Assembly: GCA_034432855.1 (NCBI GenBank)
Contig: DAOUBA010000197.1
Coordinates: forward strand, 1-38,718
Direction: 5' to 3'
DNA: 38,718 bases
DNA from: DAOUBA01 sp034432855
GTDB lineage: Bacteria; Chloroflexota; Anaerolineae; B4-G1
Both the position numbers and the translations under genes were made by a program. Of this stretch, positions 1 through 8,327 are shown piece after piece. The notes beneath the pieces were generated by a model. That model had not been told where the DNA came from. It did no database searches and worked only from the letters and a program-made list of their open reading frames with translations. Position 1 is the first letter of the stretch, and each line of letters starts with the position of its first letter.

Positions 1-1182
1 CGCGGTCTGGCTGGGCAGCCAGAGGCCGATGCGCAGGAACAGCAACTGGTAGTACTCGGTGGCCAGGAAGCGCAGCCAGCGCCACGCCGCCTCCGGGTGC
101 TTGGTCCCCGCAAAGGCCGAGTGCAGGTGGGCCTGCATGTCGGTAGCGGGCTCCTTGAACTTGGGCAACACGGCCGTCCCCAAGGTGGCCTGAATCTTGT
201 TGATCCAGGCCAGCGCCCAGGAGCCATCCACGGCCATCGCCAGTTTGCCAGTCTCCAACATCTGGGTGTTGGTCATGCCCAGAGCCTGGAAAACCGCGCT
301 TTGGGGCATCACCTGATGGACCAACATCAGGTCAGCAATGGCCTGGAGAGCCGCGGTGGCTTCCGGCTTATCGAGTGCCAGCAAACCGGTGTCCGGATCG
401 AGCCAGTATCCCCCATTAGAGGCAATTGCTGCGTGCAGTGGGATGGACCAGGTCGGCCACTGGACGGCCCAGCGGTCCACGTTGTTCACGTCGAAGCCGC
501 TATCCCCTGGATGTCTGCCGTTGACGTCTACCGTCAACTGCCGACACACCTCGAGGAAATGGTCCCAATCCCAGGCCTCGTCAGGATCGTTGCTTGGCGG
601 CTCGATGCCCTCCTCCTCAAAGATGTCGGCATTATAGTAGATGTGCGGAGCAACCCAGCAGGAACCGATGCCGTACCATTTCCCCTTGTACGTGCAGCGT
701 TCCGTTTCCTGGGGCTCGATAAAGTAACCCGGCGCGCCCACGACCGGGTCGGCCTTGAGCATGTCGGTGATGTCGAGCAACAGGCCCTCGCGGCAATAGG
801 TTCTATAGTTACCAAAGTCTACGAAGGCAGTGTCGGGTGGCGTGCCGGCGGCTACCATGGCCAGCATCTTCTGCGTATAGCCCTCCGGCGTGTGCAGCCA
901 GGTCACCTTGATGTTGGGCTCCGCGCCCTGGAAAACCGTGATGGCGGAGCGAACGCCCTCATCCTCTTCGGTGGCGCCCCATCCCATGAAGGTGATTTCG
1001 ACGACTTCTTCGGGGGGTACAGTAGCCCCCACGACGACGGTCTTCTCGACCTCAACTGCCCGTGTCACCTCCACCTCGACCGTCTCCCTGACGACTTGCT
1101 TACATCCGGCCAGCGCCGCACCTGCCGCCGTCAGGGCACCCAGGCGCAGGAAATCACGCCGACTGAGATTCTTCTGACTCAT
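1..1182 (-). CDS. Extracellular sugar-binding lipoprotein of an ABC importer (partial)
   Basis: Solute-binding protein of family 1 (SBP_bac_1), which captures a sugar or oligosaccharide outside the membrane and passes it to ABC permeases. The reading frame is open from the ATG at 1182 to the window edge (394 codons seen, C-terminus missing). AGGAGG lies just upstream of this ATG. The N-terminus carries a twin-arginine motif (SRRDFLRL) followed by a short hydrophobic stretch and a lipobox ending LAGC, so export is probably by Tat followed by lipidation. After a charged, valine-rich linker the body shows family-like segments such as AFVDFG and YYNADIFEEEGIEPP. The permease genes would be expected beyond the left edge. 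The substrate cannot be read from the sequence. Confidence 0.9.
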   Translation of the reverse strand, partial: MSQKNLSRRDFLRLGALTAAGAALAGCKQVVRETVEVEVTRAVEVEKTVVVGATVPPEEVVEITFMGWGATEEDEGVRSAITVFQGAEPNIKVTWLHTPEGYTQKMLAMVAAGTPPDTAFVDFGNYRTYCREGLLLDITDMLKADPVVGAPGYFIEPQETERCTYKGKWYGIGSCWVAPHIYYNADIFEEEGIEPPSNDPDEAWDWDHFLEVCRQLTVDVNGRHPGDSGFDVNNVDRWAVQWPTWSIPLHAAIASNGGYWLDPDTGLLALDKPEATAALQAIADLMLVHQVMPQSAVFQALGMTNTQMLETGKLAMAVDGSWALAWINKIQATLGTAVLPKFKEPATDMQAHLHSAFAGTKHPEAAWRWLRFLATEYYQLLFLRIGLWLPSQTA

Positions 1183-1418
1183 GACCGTCCTCCTTTTAAA
1201 TTTTGTCAGAAATGTGATATACTTATTTTGGGGGAAACCCCCGACCCATGGTACAGGTCACCTCTGCCACGTTCGTGGACGGTGGCCTGTACTCCCCTAA
1301 AACCGACCCTTCTCGAAGTATTGCCTCAAGCCTTTCATCACCTCCTCTCCCCTTGCTCAGAGTCACTGTAGAAGAATTACCGGAACGCTTTGCATCGAGA
1401 ACCCAGAGAGCGTTTTCT

Positions 1419-1484
1419 CCCATCCTTCCTTTTCCCCTCCCCGCCCACGAGTGAGAGGAGAGGGGGGAACAAAGGAGGAAAGGG
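1419..1484. repeat. Imperfect long inverted repeat, pyrimidine arm and purine arm
   Basis: A C/T-rich arm (1419-1443, containing TCCTTTTCCCCTCC) faces a G/A-rich arm (1453-1484, containing GGAGAGGGGGG). Transcribed from either side it would fold into a long imperfect hairpin. It may be an intergenic REP-like element or a bidirectional stop; there is no clear T-tract. Confidence 0.35.
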
Positions 1485-1492
1485 ATACCTCC

Positions 1493-1521
1493 TTGACGAC
1501 CTGGTGGCGATGTGATATGAT
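1493..1521 (+). promoter_or_regulatory. Sigma70-type promoter of the receiver-type regulator gene
   Basis: TTGACG (1493-1498) and TATGAT (1516-1521) are separated by exactly 17 bases, giving a start near 1528 and a leader of about 95 bases before the ATG at 1624. Confidence 0.7.
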
Positions 1522-1623
1522 GGATTTTAGCGAGCCGAGCCTACGAGCATATCTATCTTACCACACCATATATCCAGTGTCCATACCGCGATTGTTTCAG
1601 TTTTGTTTCACCCTCTGGCGAAC

Positions 1624-2889
1624 ATGATCACCTGTGAAGAGTTCGAACGACAACTGCAAGAGGCGCTGAATCACCTGTACGACCCCGACTACCGGCCCTC
1701 TGAGGCGTTCTGCGCGATATTGGAGTGTCGCGTTCAAGACGGTGCGCTCGCCGTCCAGACGGCCATACTCCGTGCCATCAAGGATTTGGAACCGCCCTCT
1801 GATACACCGCCCACAGCCTCTACCAGACAGGCCTACGATCTGCTCCATAACCGGTTTGTGCTCAGGCTCACTCAGGAAGAAACCGCCGACCGGATGCACA
1901 TCAGCCGCACCAGCGTCCACCGCGCCCAGCGCACGGCTGTGCACGTACTGGCACGAGCGCTTTGGGAAGGCAGCGCAGCGCAACAGGCAGCACGAGGCCG
2001 TGTTAAGGGGAAGCAAATAACCGAGGTCTCGAACGCTCAGGCGACAGACTGGCATGCGCAGATGAAGCGTGAGTTGGCGGCACTACAGGCAAGCGCTCCC
2101 AACGCCGTCTCTGATGTAGGGGAGACGATAAACAGCGTGCTGAAGTTGGGGGATGTTCTGGCCTCGCAGCACGAGACTCGCGTGGAGGTCGAATCTGTGC
2201 AGCCCGGCCTGGTGGCAGCGGTTCACCCCTCGATCCTGCGCCAGATACTGATCGCGGCCATAAGGCGCATGGCCCGGTACACATCCACCGGTCCGATCAC
2301 GATCTTTGCCCGGCTCGAGGACGGAAACGTCAGGATCACTTTAACGGGGCCGGTCACCATAGGGGATAAATGGCCTAGCAAAGACGACCTTATCCGTGAC
2401 CTGTGGGTACCGCGCGACGTACACGTCGAGGCCCACGTTGACGGCGAGCGCGCTTTTCTGTGGGTAGGACTCCCATCCGTAGGCAGGGTCACCGTGTTGG
2501 TCGTGGACGATAATCCCGACATGGCACGCTTTTACCGGCGTTCCGCGGAAAAGACCAGTTATCACATCGTCCATGCCACTGAGGGACGAGGCCTGTTTGA
2601 GAAGATCATAGCGACTGCGCCTGACATCATCGTGCTGGACGTCATGCTTCCAGACGTTGACGGCTGGGAATTATTGACGCGCCTGCATCAGGATCCGGCC
2701 ATGCGGCGCATACCTGTCATCGTTTGCTCCGTCGTCAGAGAAGAGGAACTGGCGCTCTCTCTCGGCGCCGCCTGCTATCTGTCCAAACCTGTACGGAGCC
2801 GCGAGTTCATCCAGGCGCTAGATCGAGTCCTCGTTCAGGCGCCAACAAGAGCGCCGAAATCTCTAACGAGCAACGCAGCAACTTGCTGA
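1624..2889 (+). CDS. HTH / degenerate ATPase-like / receiver signalling protein
   Basis: A 421-residue protein of unusual layout. Residues about 65-115 resemble a sigma-region-4 or LuxR-like helix-turn-helix (LTQEETADRMHISRTSVHRA). Residues about 190-285 look like a worn-down histidine-kinase ATPase domain: the N-box position reads RQILIAAIRRMARY without the usual Asn residues, and no glycine boxes follow. Residues about 290-410 form a good receiver domain (VVDDNPDM, phospho-acceptor Asp in VLDVMLPDVDGW, Lys in SKPV). It probably receives a phosphate from the kinase encoded opposite and binds DNA. The ATG at 1624 is preferred to an in-frame TTG at 1603; neither has a good ribosome-binding site. 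The 3' end overlaps the convergent kinase gene by 83 bases. Confidence 0.8.
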   Translation: MITCEEFERQLQEALNHLYDPDYRPSEAFCAILECRVQDGALAVQTAILRAIKDLEPPSDTPPTASTRQAYDLLHNRFVLRLTQEETADRMHISRTSVHRAQRTAVHVLARALWEGSAAQQAARGRVKGKQITEVSNAQATDWHAQMKRELAALQASAPNAVSDVGETINSVLKLGDVLASQHETRVEVESVQPGLVAAVHPSILRQILIAAIRRMARYTSTGPITIFARLEDGNVRITLTGPVTIGDKWPSKDDLIRDLWVPRDVHVEAHVDGERAFLWVGLPSVGRVTVLVVDDNPDMARFYRRSAEKTSYHIVHATEGRGLFEKIIATAPDIIVLDVMLPDVDGWELLTRLHQDPAMRRIPVIVCSVVREEELALSLGAACYLSKPVRSREFIQALDRVLVQAPTRAPKSLTSNAATC

Positions 2890-5011
2890 GCGATAGCCCT
2901 CCGCTCATCGTCGCCAATAGGAACTCGCTCACCAACGGCTGCTCCGCCGGGTCCTGAGCCGACACGAAAAAGGTGGGGATGTCCTTCAACTTCCCATCTC
3001 GTCGCATGGCTTCCAACACCTGCCAGCCGTCCATACCGGGCATCACGATGTCGAGCAGCATCAGATCGGGCAGGGCGCCACGCAGTGCAGCCAACGCCTC
3101 TTCACCACCAGCGGCCGTCACAACTTCCAGCGTACTATCACAGGTATACAACAGGCGACTGATGAGCTGTAGGAATTCAGGGTCATCATCCACCACCATG
3201 ACCCGTCTCACCGGCCTGCCGACTGCCGCAAGTGTGTCTTCCAGGTCGGCGCGCGTGATGGGCTTGATGAGGTAGCCCAACGCCCCAGCATTTATGGCTC
3301 GCTCCGTCAATCGCGGCACAGAACAGCCGATGATCGGCGTCCCTGGCATCCGCTTCCGCACGGCCTCGACCAGCGCCCAGGGGGCGTCCGCCTCCATCGT
3401 GTTCAGCACCACAGCGCTTGCCGGACATTCTTGCAGACGATGTTCAGCCTGAACCAGATCTGCGACGTTCACGAACTCTACTTCCTCGAGGCAGCGCGTG
3501 AACCGGGGATAGAGCGTCCCACTCGCGTCGCAAACGACGACGCGGGGTTTGACGAGTTGGTCTGTAGAACTCGGCTGGCCTGCCTTGAATGCCTGCTCCC
3601 GCCATACCCACTCCTCTCTCAATTGATGGCCTGGCCTCACAATATGCTCCACGGGCATGGAAATCGGCAGGGTGAAGAAGAAGGAGGTCCCGATCCCCGG
3701 CTCACTCTCGAACCACATGCGCCCACCGTGGAGTTCCACAAACCGCTTGCTGATGCTCAGCCCCAGGCCACTTCCTCCCTTATCGCGCCAGAGCGGTTTC
3801 GTGCCTTGCCAGAACGGTTCGAAGATGCGCCCGGCATCCTCCGGAGCGATACCCGGCCCGGTGTCGGCCACGCTGACCAGGACTTGATCCCGGCAGGCAA
3901 CTGTAATCTTGATCCCACCCACCTCGGTGAACCGGACCGCGTTGCTCATCAGGTTGAGGATGACCTGGCGAATGCGCGTGCGGTCACAGTAGACCTCCGG
4001 CAGAACGTCGGGGATCGTCACTTGCAGGGTCAGGCGCTTCTTCTCCAGCAGCGGGCGCACTGCTTCTATGCCGCTCTCGATGATTTCCCTCAGATCAACC
4101 TGTTCCCTGTGAAGTGCCAGTTGCCCCGCCTCCGTCTGCGTGAGGTCCAGCACATCGTTTATCATATTGGAAAGATGCTCGCAGTTGCGACGGACCACCT
4201 CGAGGTCCTCCCGCATCTTTGGAGACAATGCCACATCATAGATCTCGGGGCTCTCGAACATCAGGTCAACCAACCCGATGATCATATTCAGGGGCGTGCG
4301 GAACTCGTGGCTGACGCTGGCGACAAAAGCCGTCTTGGCCCTCTGAGCCTCTTCGGCTATGGCCCGCAGCGAGGCCATCCTCTCATTGGCGAGCGCCAGT
4401 TGCCGGTTCGCATTGGCGAGATTGTCCAATGTCTGCTTCAGTTCGCTTCTGAGTCCGCGAGCCTCCTCGAGGCGGCGCTGGGCAAGTTCGAAATACTCCT
4501 CCAACCACGTGCTGCGCTGGTGTATGGGATGATACACGGCAACCATAGTACCCAATACGCCCCAAATGGCCACCAGGGCGGCAGCAGCGGAAACATCCGG
4601 TTTCATGCCCAGGAGCCCTGCGAGAAACACGATGAACGCCGTCTCGCCAGCGGCGACGACGATCGCTGCTACGAGTCCGACGAGGGGGACAGCCAGTGCA
4701 ATGGGGATCGTTGCCCAGAAGAGTGAACCGGGAATCCCCAGCCACGAATCTGCGAGGTGAACTATCGTTACCAGCGTCAGAACGGCAAACCACCGGCCTA
4801 CCGCTGGCTTCCAATCCACGAGCAAAGTGCCAACAAATGCCAAGCCCGAGAGCAGCAAGGAGAGCGAAATAACCCGGTTCACCGTCTGCCACGGATAGGA
4901 TAGGGCTTCCACTCCCAAGAAGATCAGACATCCCAAAACCAGAAGCACAACAAATATCGGCTTCGGAGAGATGCGCAACTCAGGCTCAGACACCAAGATG
5001 GACTTGGTCAT
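2807..5011 (-). CDS. Membrane hybrid histidine kinase with two receiver domains
   Basis: Sensor kinase of 734 residues. About six hydrophobic segments fill residues 19-160, then a coiled coil (about 168-225) leads to the HisKA box (SVSHEFRTPLN, His about 235). An intact ATPase domain follows: N-box RQVILNLMSNA, VADTGPGIAP, GGSGLGLSI. Two receiver-like domains come next. The first (about 490-600) has Asn in VVLNTMEAD where the acceptor Asp should be, although its KP pair is present. The second (about 602-734) has VVDDDPE and the acceptor in LLDIVMPGMDGW, but ends in a tail with SLSKLLRCS instead of a normal Lys-Pro segment. The start at 5011 has GGAGG nine bases upstream; 5143 would be a long extension without support. 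It lies downstream of a single receiver gene and probably shares its operon. Confidence 0.9.
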   Translation of the reverse strand: MTKSILVSEPELRISPKPIFVVLLVLGCLIFLGVEALSYPWQTVNRVISLSLLLSGLAFVGTLLVDWKPAVGRWFAVLTLVTIVHLADSWLGIPGSLFWATIPIALAVPLVGLVAAIVVAAGETAFIVFLAGLLGMKPDVSAAAALVAIWGVLGTMVAVYHPIHQRSTWLEEYFELAQRRLEEARGLRSELKQTLDNLANANRQLALANERMASLRAIAEEAQRAKTAFVASVSHEFRTPLNMIIGLVDLMFESPEIYDVALSPKMREDLEVVRRNCEHLSNMINDVLDLTQTEAGQLALHREQVDLREIIESGIEAVRPLLEKKRLTLQVTIPDVLPEVYCDRTRIRQVILNLMSNAVRFTEVGGIKITVACRDQVLVSVADTGPGIAPEDAGRIFEPFWQGTKPLWRDKGGSGLGLSISKRFVELHGGRMWFESEPGIGTSFFFTLPISMPVEHIVRPGHQLREEWVWREQAFKAGQPSSTDQLVKPRVVVCDASGTLYPRFTRCLEEVEFVNVADLVQAEHRLQECPASAVVLNTMEADAPWALVEAVRKRMPGTPIIGCSVPRLTERAINAGALGYLIKPITRADLEDTLAAVGRPVRRVMVVDDDPEFLQLISRLLYTCDSTLEVVTAAGGEEALAALRGALPDLMLLDIVMPGMDGWQVLEAMRRDGKLKDIPTFFVSAQDPAEQPLVSEFLLATMSGGLSLSKLLRCSLEISALLLAPERGLDLAPG

Positions 5012-5144
5012 TTCCGCGTACCTCCATTCAAGTTCGAGATCCACCCTCATTATAGATGGCAGGACGAAGCCGGTCAAGGTGATTCTGCGATGCCCCTGAT
5101 GCCTGTTCCTTCGGCTATCAGCACACACTCCCAGTACATGCAAA

Positions 5145-5171
5145 CCGCCCCGACCTCACAGATCGGGGCGG
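5145..5171 (-). terminator. GC-rich hairpin between receiver and kinase genes
   Basis: Perfect 9-bp stem CCGCCCCGA/TCGGGGCGG with a 9-base loop, 39 bases after the receiver stop codon. On the minus strand it is followed only by TTTG, so it may be an intra-operon attenuator or a processing/stability hairpin rather than a full terminator. Confidence 0.5.
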
Positions 5172-5209
5172 CGCTGGCTGCATAAAGAGGGAGAGGTCTA
5201 CTCGCTCGA

Positions 5210-5575
5210 CTACGGAGTGGCAACCAGGCGTGCAGCCAGATCGCCCAGTTGCTCAAAGCCAATGGGCTTGATCAGCACGAGGTCAGCCTCCCCGTGTACA
5301 GACTCGGCCCACTGCGGATCACCGGTGACGACGATGACCCGCGTCCGTGCCAGGCGAGCATCTTGACGGATTTGGCGCACAACGTCGCGCCCGTCCACGC
5401 GGGGGAGGTGCAGGTCCAGCACGACCACGTCCGGCACGACGCTTGCCAGCCGCACGAGTGCGGCATCACCGCTACGGACGACCTCGGCCTCGAATCCAGC
5501 CGCCTGCAATGCCCGCGAAAAGACGAAAGCCTCGTCTTTATTATCCTCGATCACCAGCGCAAATCGCCCGGCCAT
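5210..5575 (-). CDS. Single-domain response regulator
   Basis: A 121-residue CheY-like receiver with no output domain. Visible features are the acidic pair in VIEDNKDE, the acceptor Asp in VVLDLHLPRVDG, Thr in VVTGDP and Lys in LIKPIGF. It would shuttle phosphate or act through protein contact, plausibly with the hybrid kinase 199 bases downstream on the same strand. Upstream, 43 bases away, lies a decayed small gene that was probably the first gene of this operon. Confidence 0.9.
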   Translation of the reverse strand: MAGRFALVIEDNKDEAFVFSRALQAAGFEAEVVRSGDAALVRLASVVPDVVVLDLHLPRVDGRDVVRQIRQDARLARTRVIVVTGDPQWAESVHGEADLVLIKPIGFEQLGDLAARLVATP

Positions 5576-5618
5576 CTTCCGCTCTGCAGAACCCTCCTAC
5601 GCCGTTCTGTCCCGGAAA

Positions 5619-5880
5619 CTACCTGTACCACCTCGGATCGAGCCACTCCACCTCATAGAGCGCTTCAAAAGAGGTCTTGGATCGGCTCAAGCGCGGCTCG
5701 CAGTGCATCGGCGCTGGAGGCCTCTCACTCGCAGAAGAGTTTCACCACCGCTGGAACTGCCCAGGAGTTGAGCCATTGCATTTCCCCTGGCAATGAGGCG
5801 GCACACTCCCTGACGCTCGTGAGCAGTTGTTCCTGAGTGGCCTCTGGAGGGGTGCCGTGAATCACGAGAAATCGGGCCAT
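5619..5880 (-). pseudogene. Small alpha/beta-type protein gene broken by a TGA and a frameshift
   Basis: From the ATG at 5880 a protein-like frame reads MARFLVIHGTPPEATQ onward to FCE, then meets TGA at 5725-5727. The same frame continues sensibly (EASSADALRAALEPIQDLF) to a second TGA. Dropping one T in the run at that point restores EALYEVEWLDP and a TAG at 5619-5621. Repaired, it would encode about 86 residues. The pattern FCE-x-EASSADALRAAL resembles small DUF4242/YCII-like ferredoxin-fold proteins, but that assignment is only suggestive. The first stop replaces a residue that would be Trp by one base change (TGG to TGA). Two independent lesions make decay the simplest reading; sequencing error in a metagenome assembly is the alternative. 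Confidence 0.7.
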
Positions 5881-5934
5881 GAGTCTATCCTTTCCGTTAT
5901 CGAACAGGGGCGACGGGCAGCGTTTTCACTATCT

Positions 5935-5962
5935 ATTTTACACGAACCGGTGCAAATGACAA
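5935..5962 (-). promoter_or_regulatory. Promoter of the decayed gene / receiver / kinase operon
   Basis: On the minus strand TTGTCA (5957-5962) and TAAAAT (5935-5940) are separated by 16 bases. The start point would be about 45 bases upstream of the ATG at 5880. No equivalent element was seen inside the pseudogene. Confidence 0.55.
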
Positions 5963-5968
5963 ATTCGT

Positions 5969-6985
5969 TCACCTGCCCGGCTCGATCACGATCTTGATGG
6001 CCGGTTCTGTACGGGTGCAGGCGGTCTCCAGTGCGCGGGGAACCTGCGCCAGCGGCAGGCGGTGCGAGATCAGCGGCTCGACCTGCACGGTGCCGGCATG
6101 CAACAACTCGATCGCCGGCCCGAAGGTCACGTTGAGCGCGAAGGAGCCATAGACCGAAATGTCGCGTCGGTAGAGGTGGAACGGGCTGAAGGGAATGGTC
6201 GCACGCTCCGGGCAAACGCCGAAGAGCAGTACTTTGCCGCCTGGCGTGACATAGTCGAAGCAGCGGGCGACCACTTCCGGCACCCCCGTCACGTCAACCA
6301 CCATGTCATAACCATATGGCGTCAGGTCGCGCAACACCTGCTCCTGGGCAGCGTCTGCCGGGACAATTGCATCGGCGCCCAGCCGTGCGGCCAACTCCAA
6401 CCGCTCCTGCTGCAGTTCGCTCACCACCACCTGAGCGGCGCCGGCGTGGCGGAGCGCCTGCAGCATCAAGAGCCCGATCGGCCCTGCGCCGAACATCAGC
6501 ACGCAGTCACCCAAAGCAGGCGCAGCCCGCTGCAGGCCGTAGACCACACACGCGAGCGGCTCAATAAAGACGGCCCGCTCGAACGGCATCTCGCCGATGG
6601 GGTAGACCACCCTGGCCGGCACCGCCACCCGCTCGGCAAAGCCCCCGTCACGCGTCACGCCCACCGCCTGCCAGTTGAGACAATGGTTGAAGCGCAGCCG
6701 CCGGCAGAAGTGGCAGTGGCCGCAGGGGATGTTAGGGTCGAAGGCCACGCGCATTCCCGGCACGAGGTCGCTTACACCTTCGCCCACTTCGGAAATACTT
6801 CCAACAACCTCGTGGCCTGGGATGACGGGGTAGCCGTAATTGACCTCCCCCTCGCAGATGTGTACGTCGGTGCCACACAAGCCCGCCAGTGCCACCTCGA
6901 CGACCACCTCATCGGGGGCCGGGCGTGGATCAGCCACCTCCTTGACGACGATTCTTCCTGGGCCCTCGACTACCGCTGCTTTCAT
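5969..6985 (-). CDS. Zn-dependent medium-chain alcohol/polyol dehydrogenase
   Basis: A 338-residue cytosolic MDR oxidoreductase of the sorbitol/threonine dehydrogenase type. Catalytic zinc residues are in GLCGTDVH and GHE. The structural zinc site is complete (four Cys in PCGHCHFCRRLRFNHC). The Rossmann motif is GAGPIGLLMLQ, followed by an acidic residue in VVSELQQERL that favours NAD over NADP. The ATG at 6985 is chosen because AGGAGG lies just before it; an in-frame GTG at 6997 falls inside that ribosome-binding site. It stands alone between the signalling locus and dnaN. The substrate (sugar alcohol, threonine or similar) cannot be decided. Confidence 0.92.
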   Translation of the reverse strand: MKAAVVEGPGRIVVKEVADPRPAPDEVVVEVALAGLCGTDVHICEGEVNYGYPVIPGHEVVGSISEVGEGVSDLVPGMRVAFDPNIPCGHCHFCRRLRFNHCLNWQAVGVTRDGGFAERVAVPARVVYPIGEMPFERAVFIEPLACVVYGLQRAAPALGDCVLMFGAGPIGLLMLQALRHAGAAQVVVSELQQERLELAARLGADAIVPADAAQEQVLRDLTPYGYDMVVDVTGVPEVVARCFDYVTPGGKVLLFGVCPERATIPFSPFHLYRRDISVYGSFALNVTFGPAIELLHAGTVQVEPLISHRLPLAQVPRALETACTRTEPAIKIVIEPGR

Positions 6986-7029
6986 CTGCCTCCTCACACA
7001 GCACGAAACACGTCCACAAAAGTGAAATG

Positions 7030-7057
7030 CCCCCAGAAACCCACGTAACTCTGGGGG
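7030..7057 (-). terminator. Hairpin after dnaN
   Basis: Perfect 8-bp stem CCCCCAGA/TCTGGGGG with a 12-base loop, 23 bases beyond the dnaN stop and ahead of the dehydrogenase. There is no long T-tract, so termination strength is uncertain. Confidence 0.55.
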
Positions 7058-7079
7058 CGCCGGGATGACGCATTGGAAA

Positions 7080-8213
7080 CTAGCGACCCAGATGCATCGG
7101 CATGATCACGTGGGTAAAGTCGGCATCGCCCACGGGCCGGATCACGCCGGGGCTGGAAGCGGTGGTCGTGTCGAGCGTAACCTGGGGGGTGCCGACCACC
7201 GAGAGCACATCAATCAGATACTTGACGTTGAAGGCGATTTCGATCTCCTGGCCCTCGACGCTGGCATCCAACTCACTCACGTCGTCGCCGGTCTCGGCCG
7301 AGGTGGCGGAAACGACCACCTGACCTGGCGCCAATTCGGAGGCAGGCTTGACGTGCAAGCGAGCGATGTGCGCAGCATCGCGGGCAAAGATGTGCGCCGT
7401 CTTGCACGCCTTGAGGAACGCCGCGGTATCCACCACCGTATGCGTAATCCGCTCGCGCGGGATAATCTGCTTATAGTCGGGAAAGTTGCCGTCAATCAAC
7501 TGCGAGACCAGCACGACGTCGGTCAACTGGAAGAGTACCTGATTGCGCGTAGGGGTGACAGTGATGACGACCGGCTTTTGTTGCTCGCCGCTGATGCGCC
7601 CCAGTTCGGTGAGCGCCCGCGCGGGAATGATGATGCTGAAGGGATCGGGCACAGCGTTGGGCAGATCGAGCGTGCGCACCGAGAGGCGGAAGCCATCGGC
7701 AGCGGCGAGCGTGAGTTGTGCACCCTCGAACTTGGCGAGCGCGCCGGTGAGGATGGGACGGCTCTCGTCGGTCGCAGCGGCGAAGGCAACCTGGTCGATC
7801 GCCGTGCGCAGCACGTCCGGCTCGATGGAGATGCCGCCGCTACCTTCGGGCAGCGGGAGGATGGGGAACTCTGACGCGTCAATGCCCTTGATGTTGGCCT
7901 CGCTGCGACCGGCATGCAGGTTGAGCGTCTGCGTGCGCGCGACCAACTCCATGTCCACCCGCTCCGGCGGCAACGCATTGACCAGGTCAATAAACGTGCG
8001 AGCCGGGACGGTAACGGCGCCCTCCTCCTCCACCCTGGCGCCGATCCAGCAGGTGATGCCCACCTCCAGGTTAGTGGCCGAGAGTTTGAGCCGTCCAGCA
8101 TCGGTCGCCAGGAGCACGTTGCCCAGCACCGGCAACGTCGAGCGCGGCGAGACTGCCCGCCCGACGATGCCCAGACCTTTCGCCAGGTTTTCCTGAAGAC
8201 AAGAAACTTTCAT
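7080..8213 (-). CDS. dnaN: DNA polymerase III beta subunit (sliding clamp)
   Basis: The 377-residue clamp that encircles DNA and tethers the replicative polymerase. Family hallmarks are the N-terminal KVSCLQENLAKGLGIVGRAV, then RSTLPVLGNVLL, SQLIDGNFPDYKQIIP in the middle domain, and the C-terminal end VIMPMHLGR. Three clamp domains of roughly equal size fit the usual length of 366-380. The ATG at 8213 has GAGGAGG upstream; the longer frame from 8231 would start inside it. Unlike the common dnaA-dnaN-recF cluster it has no replication neighbours, and no DnaA boxes were seen nearby, so this is not evidence of an origin. Confidence 0.97.
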   Translation of the reverse strand: MKVSCLQENLAKGLGIVGRAVSPRSTLPVLGNVLLATDAGRLKLSATNLEVGITCWIGARVEEEGAVTVPARTFIDLVNALPPERVDMELVARTQTLNLHAGRSEANIKGIDASEFPILPLPEGSGGISIEPDVLRTAIDQVAFAAATDESRPILTGALAKFEGAQLTLAAADGFRLSVRTLDLPNAVPDPFSIIIPARALTELGRISGEQQKPVVITVTPTRNQVLFQLTDVVLVSQLIDGNFPDYKQIIPRERITHTVVDTAAFLKACKTAHIFARDAAHIARLHVKPASELAPGQVVVSATSAETGDDVSELDASVEGQEIEIAFNVKYLIDVLSVVGTPQVTLDTTTASSPGVIRPVGDADFTHVIMPMHLGR

Positions 8214-8254
8214 CGGTGCAGTCCTCCTCAATGTCTGACGGTCTGATTGAAATC

Positions 8255-8283
8255 AGTATACACCAACTCGACAGGCTGCACAA
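8255..8283 (-). promoter_or_regulatory. Promoter of dnaN
   Basis: Minus-strand TTGTGC (8278-8283), 17-base spacer, TATACT (8255-8260), with the start about 35 bases before the ATG. Confidence 0.6.
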
Positions 8284-8327
8284 GCAGGGACGAGGCATTT
8301 CCTCAGCCTTTTTCACCAGAACCTCCG

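Larger units (their letters stand above)
1183..1623. other. Divergent intergenic region between the binding protein and the receiver-type regulator
   Basis: About 440 bases without a convincing gene. It holds a perfect GGGGG-AAA-CCCCC palindrome at 1230-1242, 48 bases upstream of the binding-protein start and a possible operator. It also holds an imperfect purine/pyrimidine inverted repeat (about 1419-1484) and a sigma70-type promoter facing right. Short open frames here lack a ribosome-binding site and protein-like composition. Confidence 0.5.

Noticed and set aside
97..1371. Long open frame on the + strand over the binding-protein gene
   Set aside because: It is antisense to a clear Tat lipoprotein, lacks a ribosome-binding site and has no protein-like motif.
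2341..2574. Small minus-strand frames inside the receiver-type regulator
   Set aside because: No start signals, and the + strand domains are unambiguous.
3431..4726. A 431-codon + strand frame antisense to the hybrid kinase
   Set aside because: A codon-bias shadow of the kinase gene; composition is His/Gln/Leu-rich as expected from antisense GC-rich DNA.
5725..5727. TGA as a recoded Trp or selenocysteine codon
   Set aside because: TGA is the normal stop of many genes here (for example at 17366-17368 and 20948-20950), no SECIS-like hairpin was seen, and a second frameshift lies downstream.
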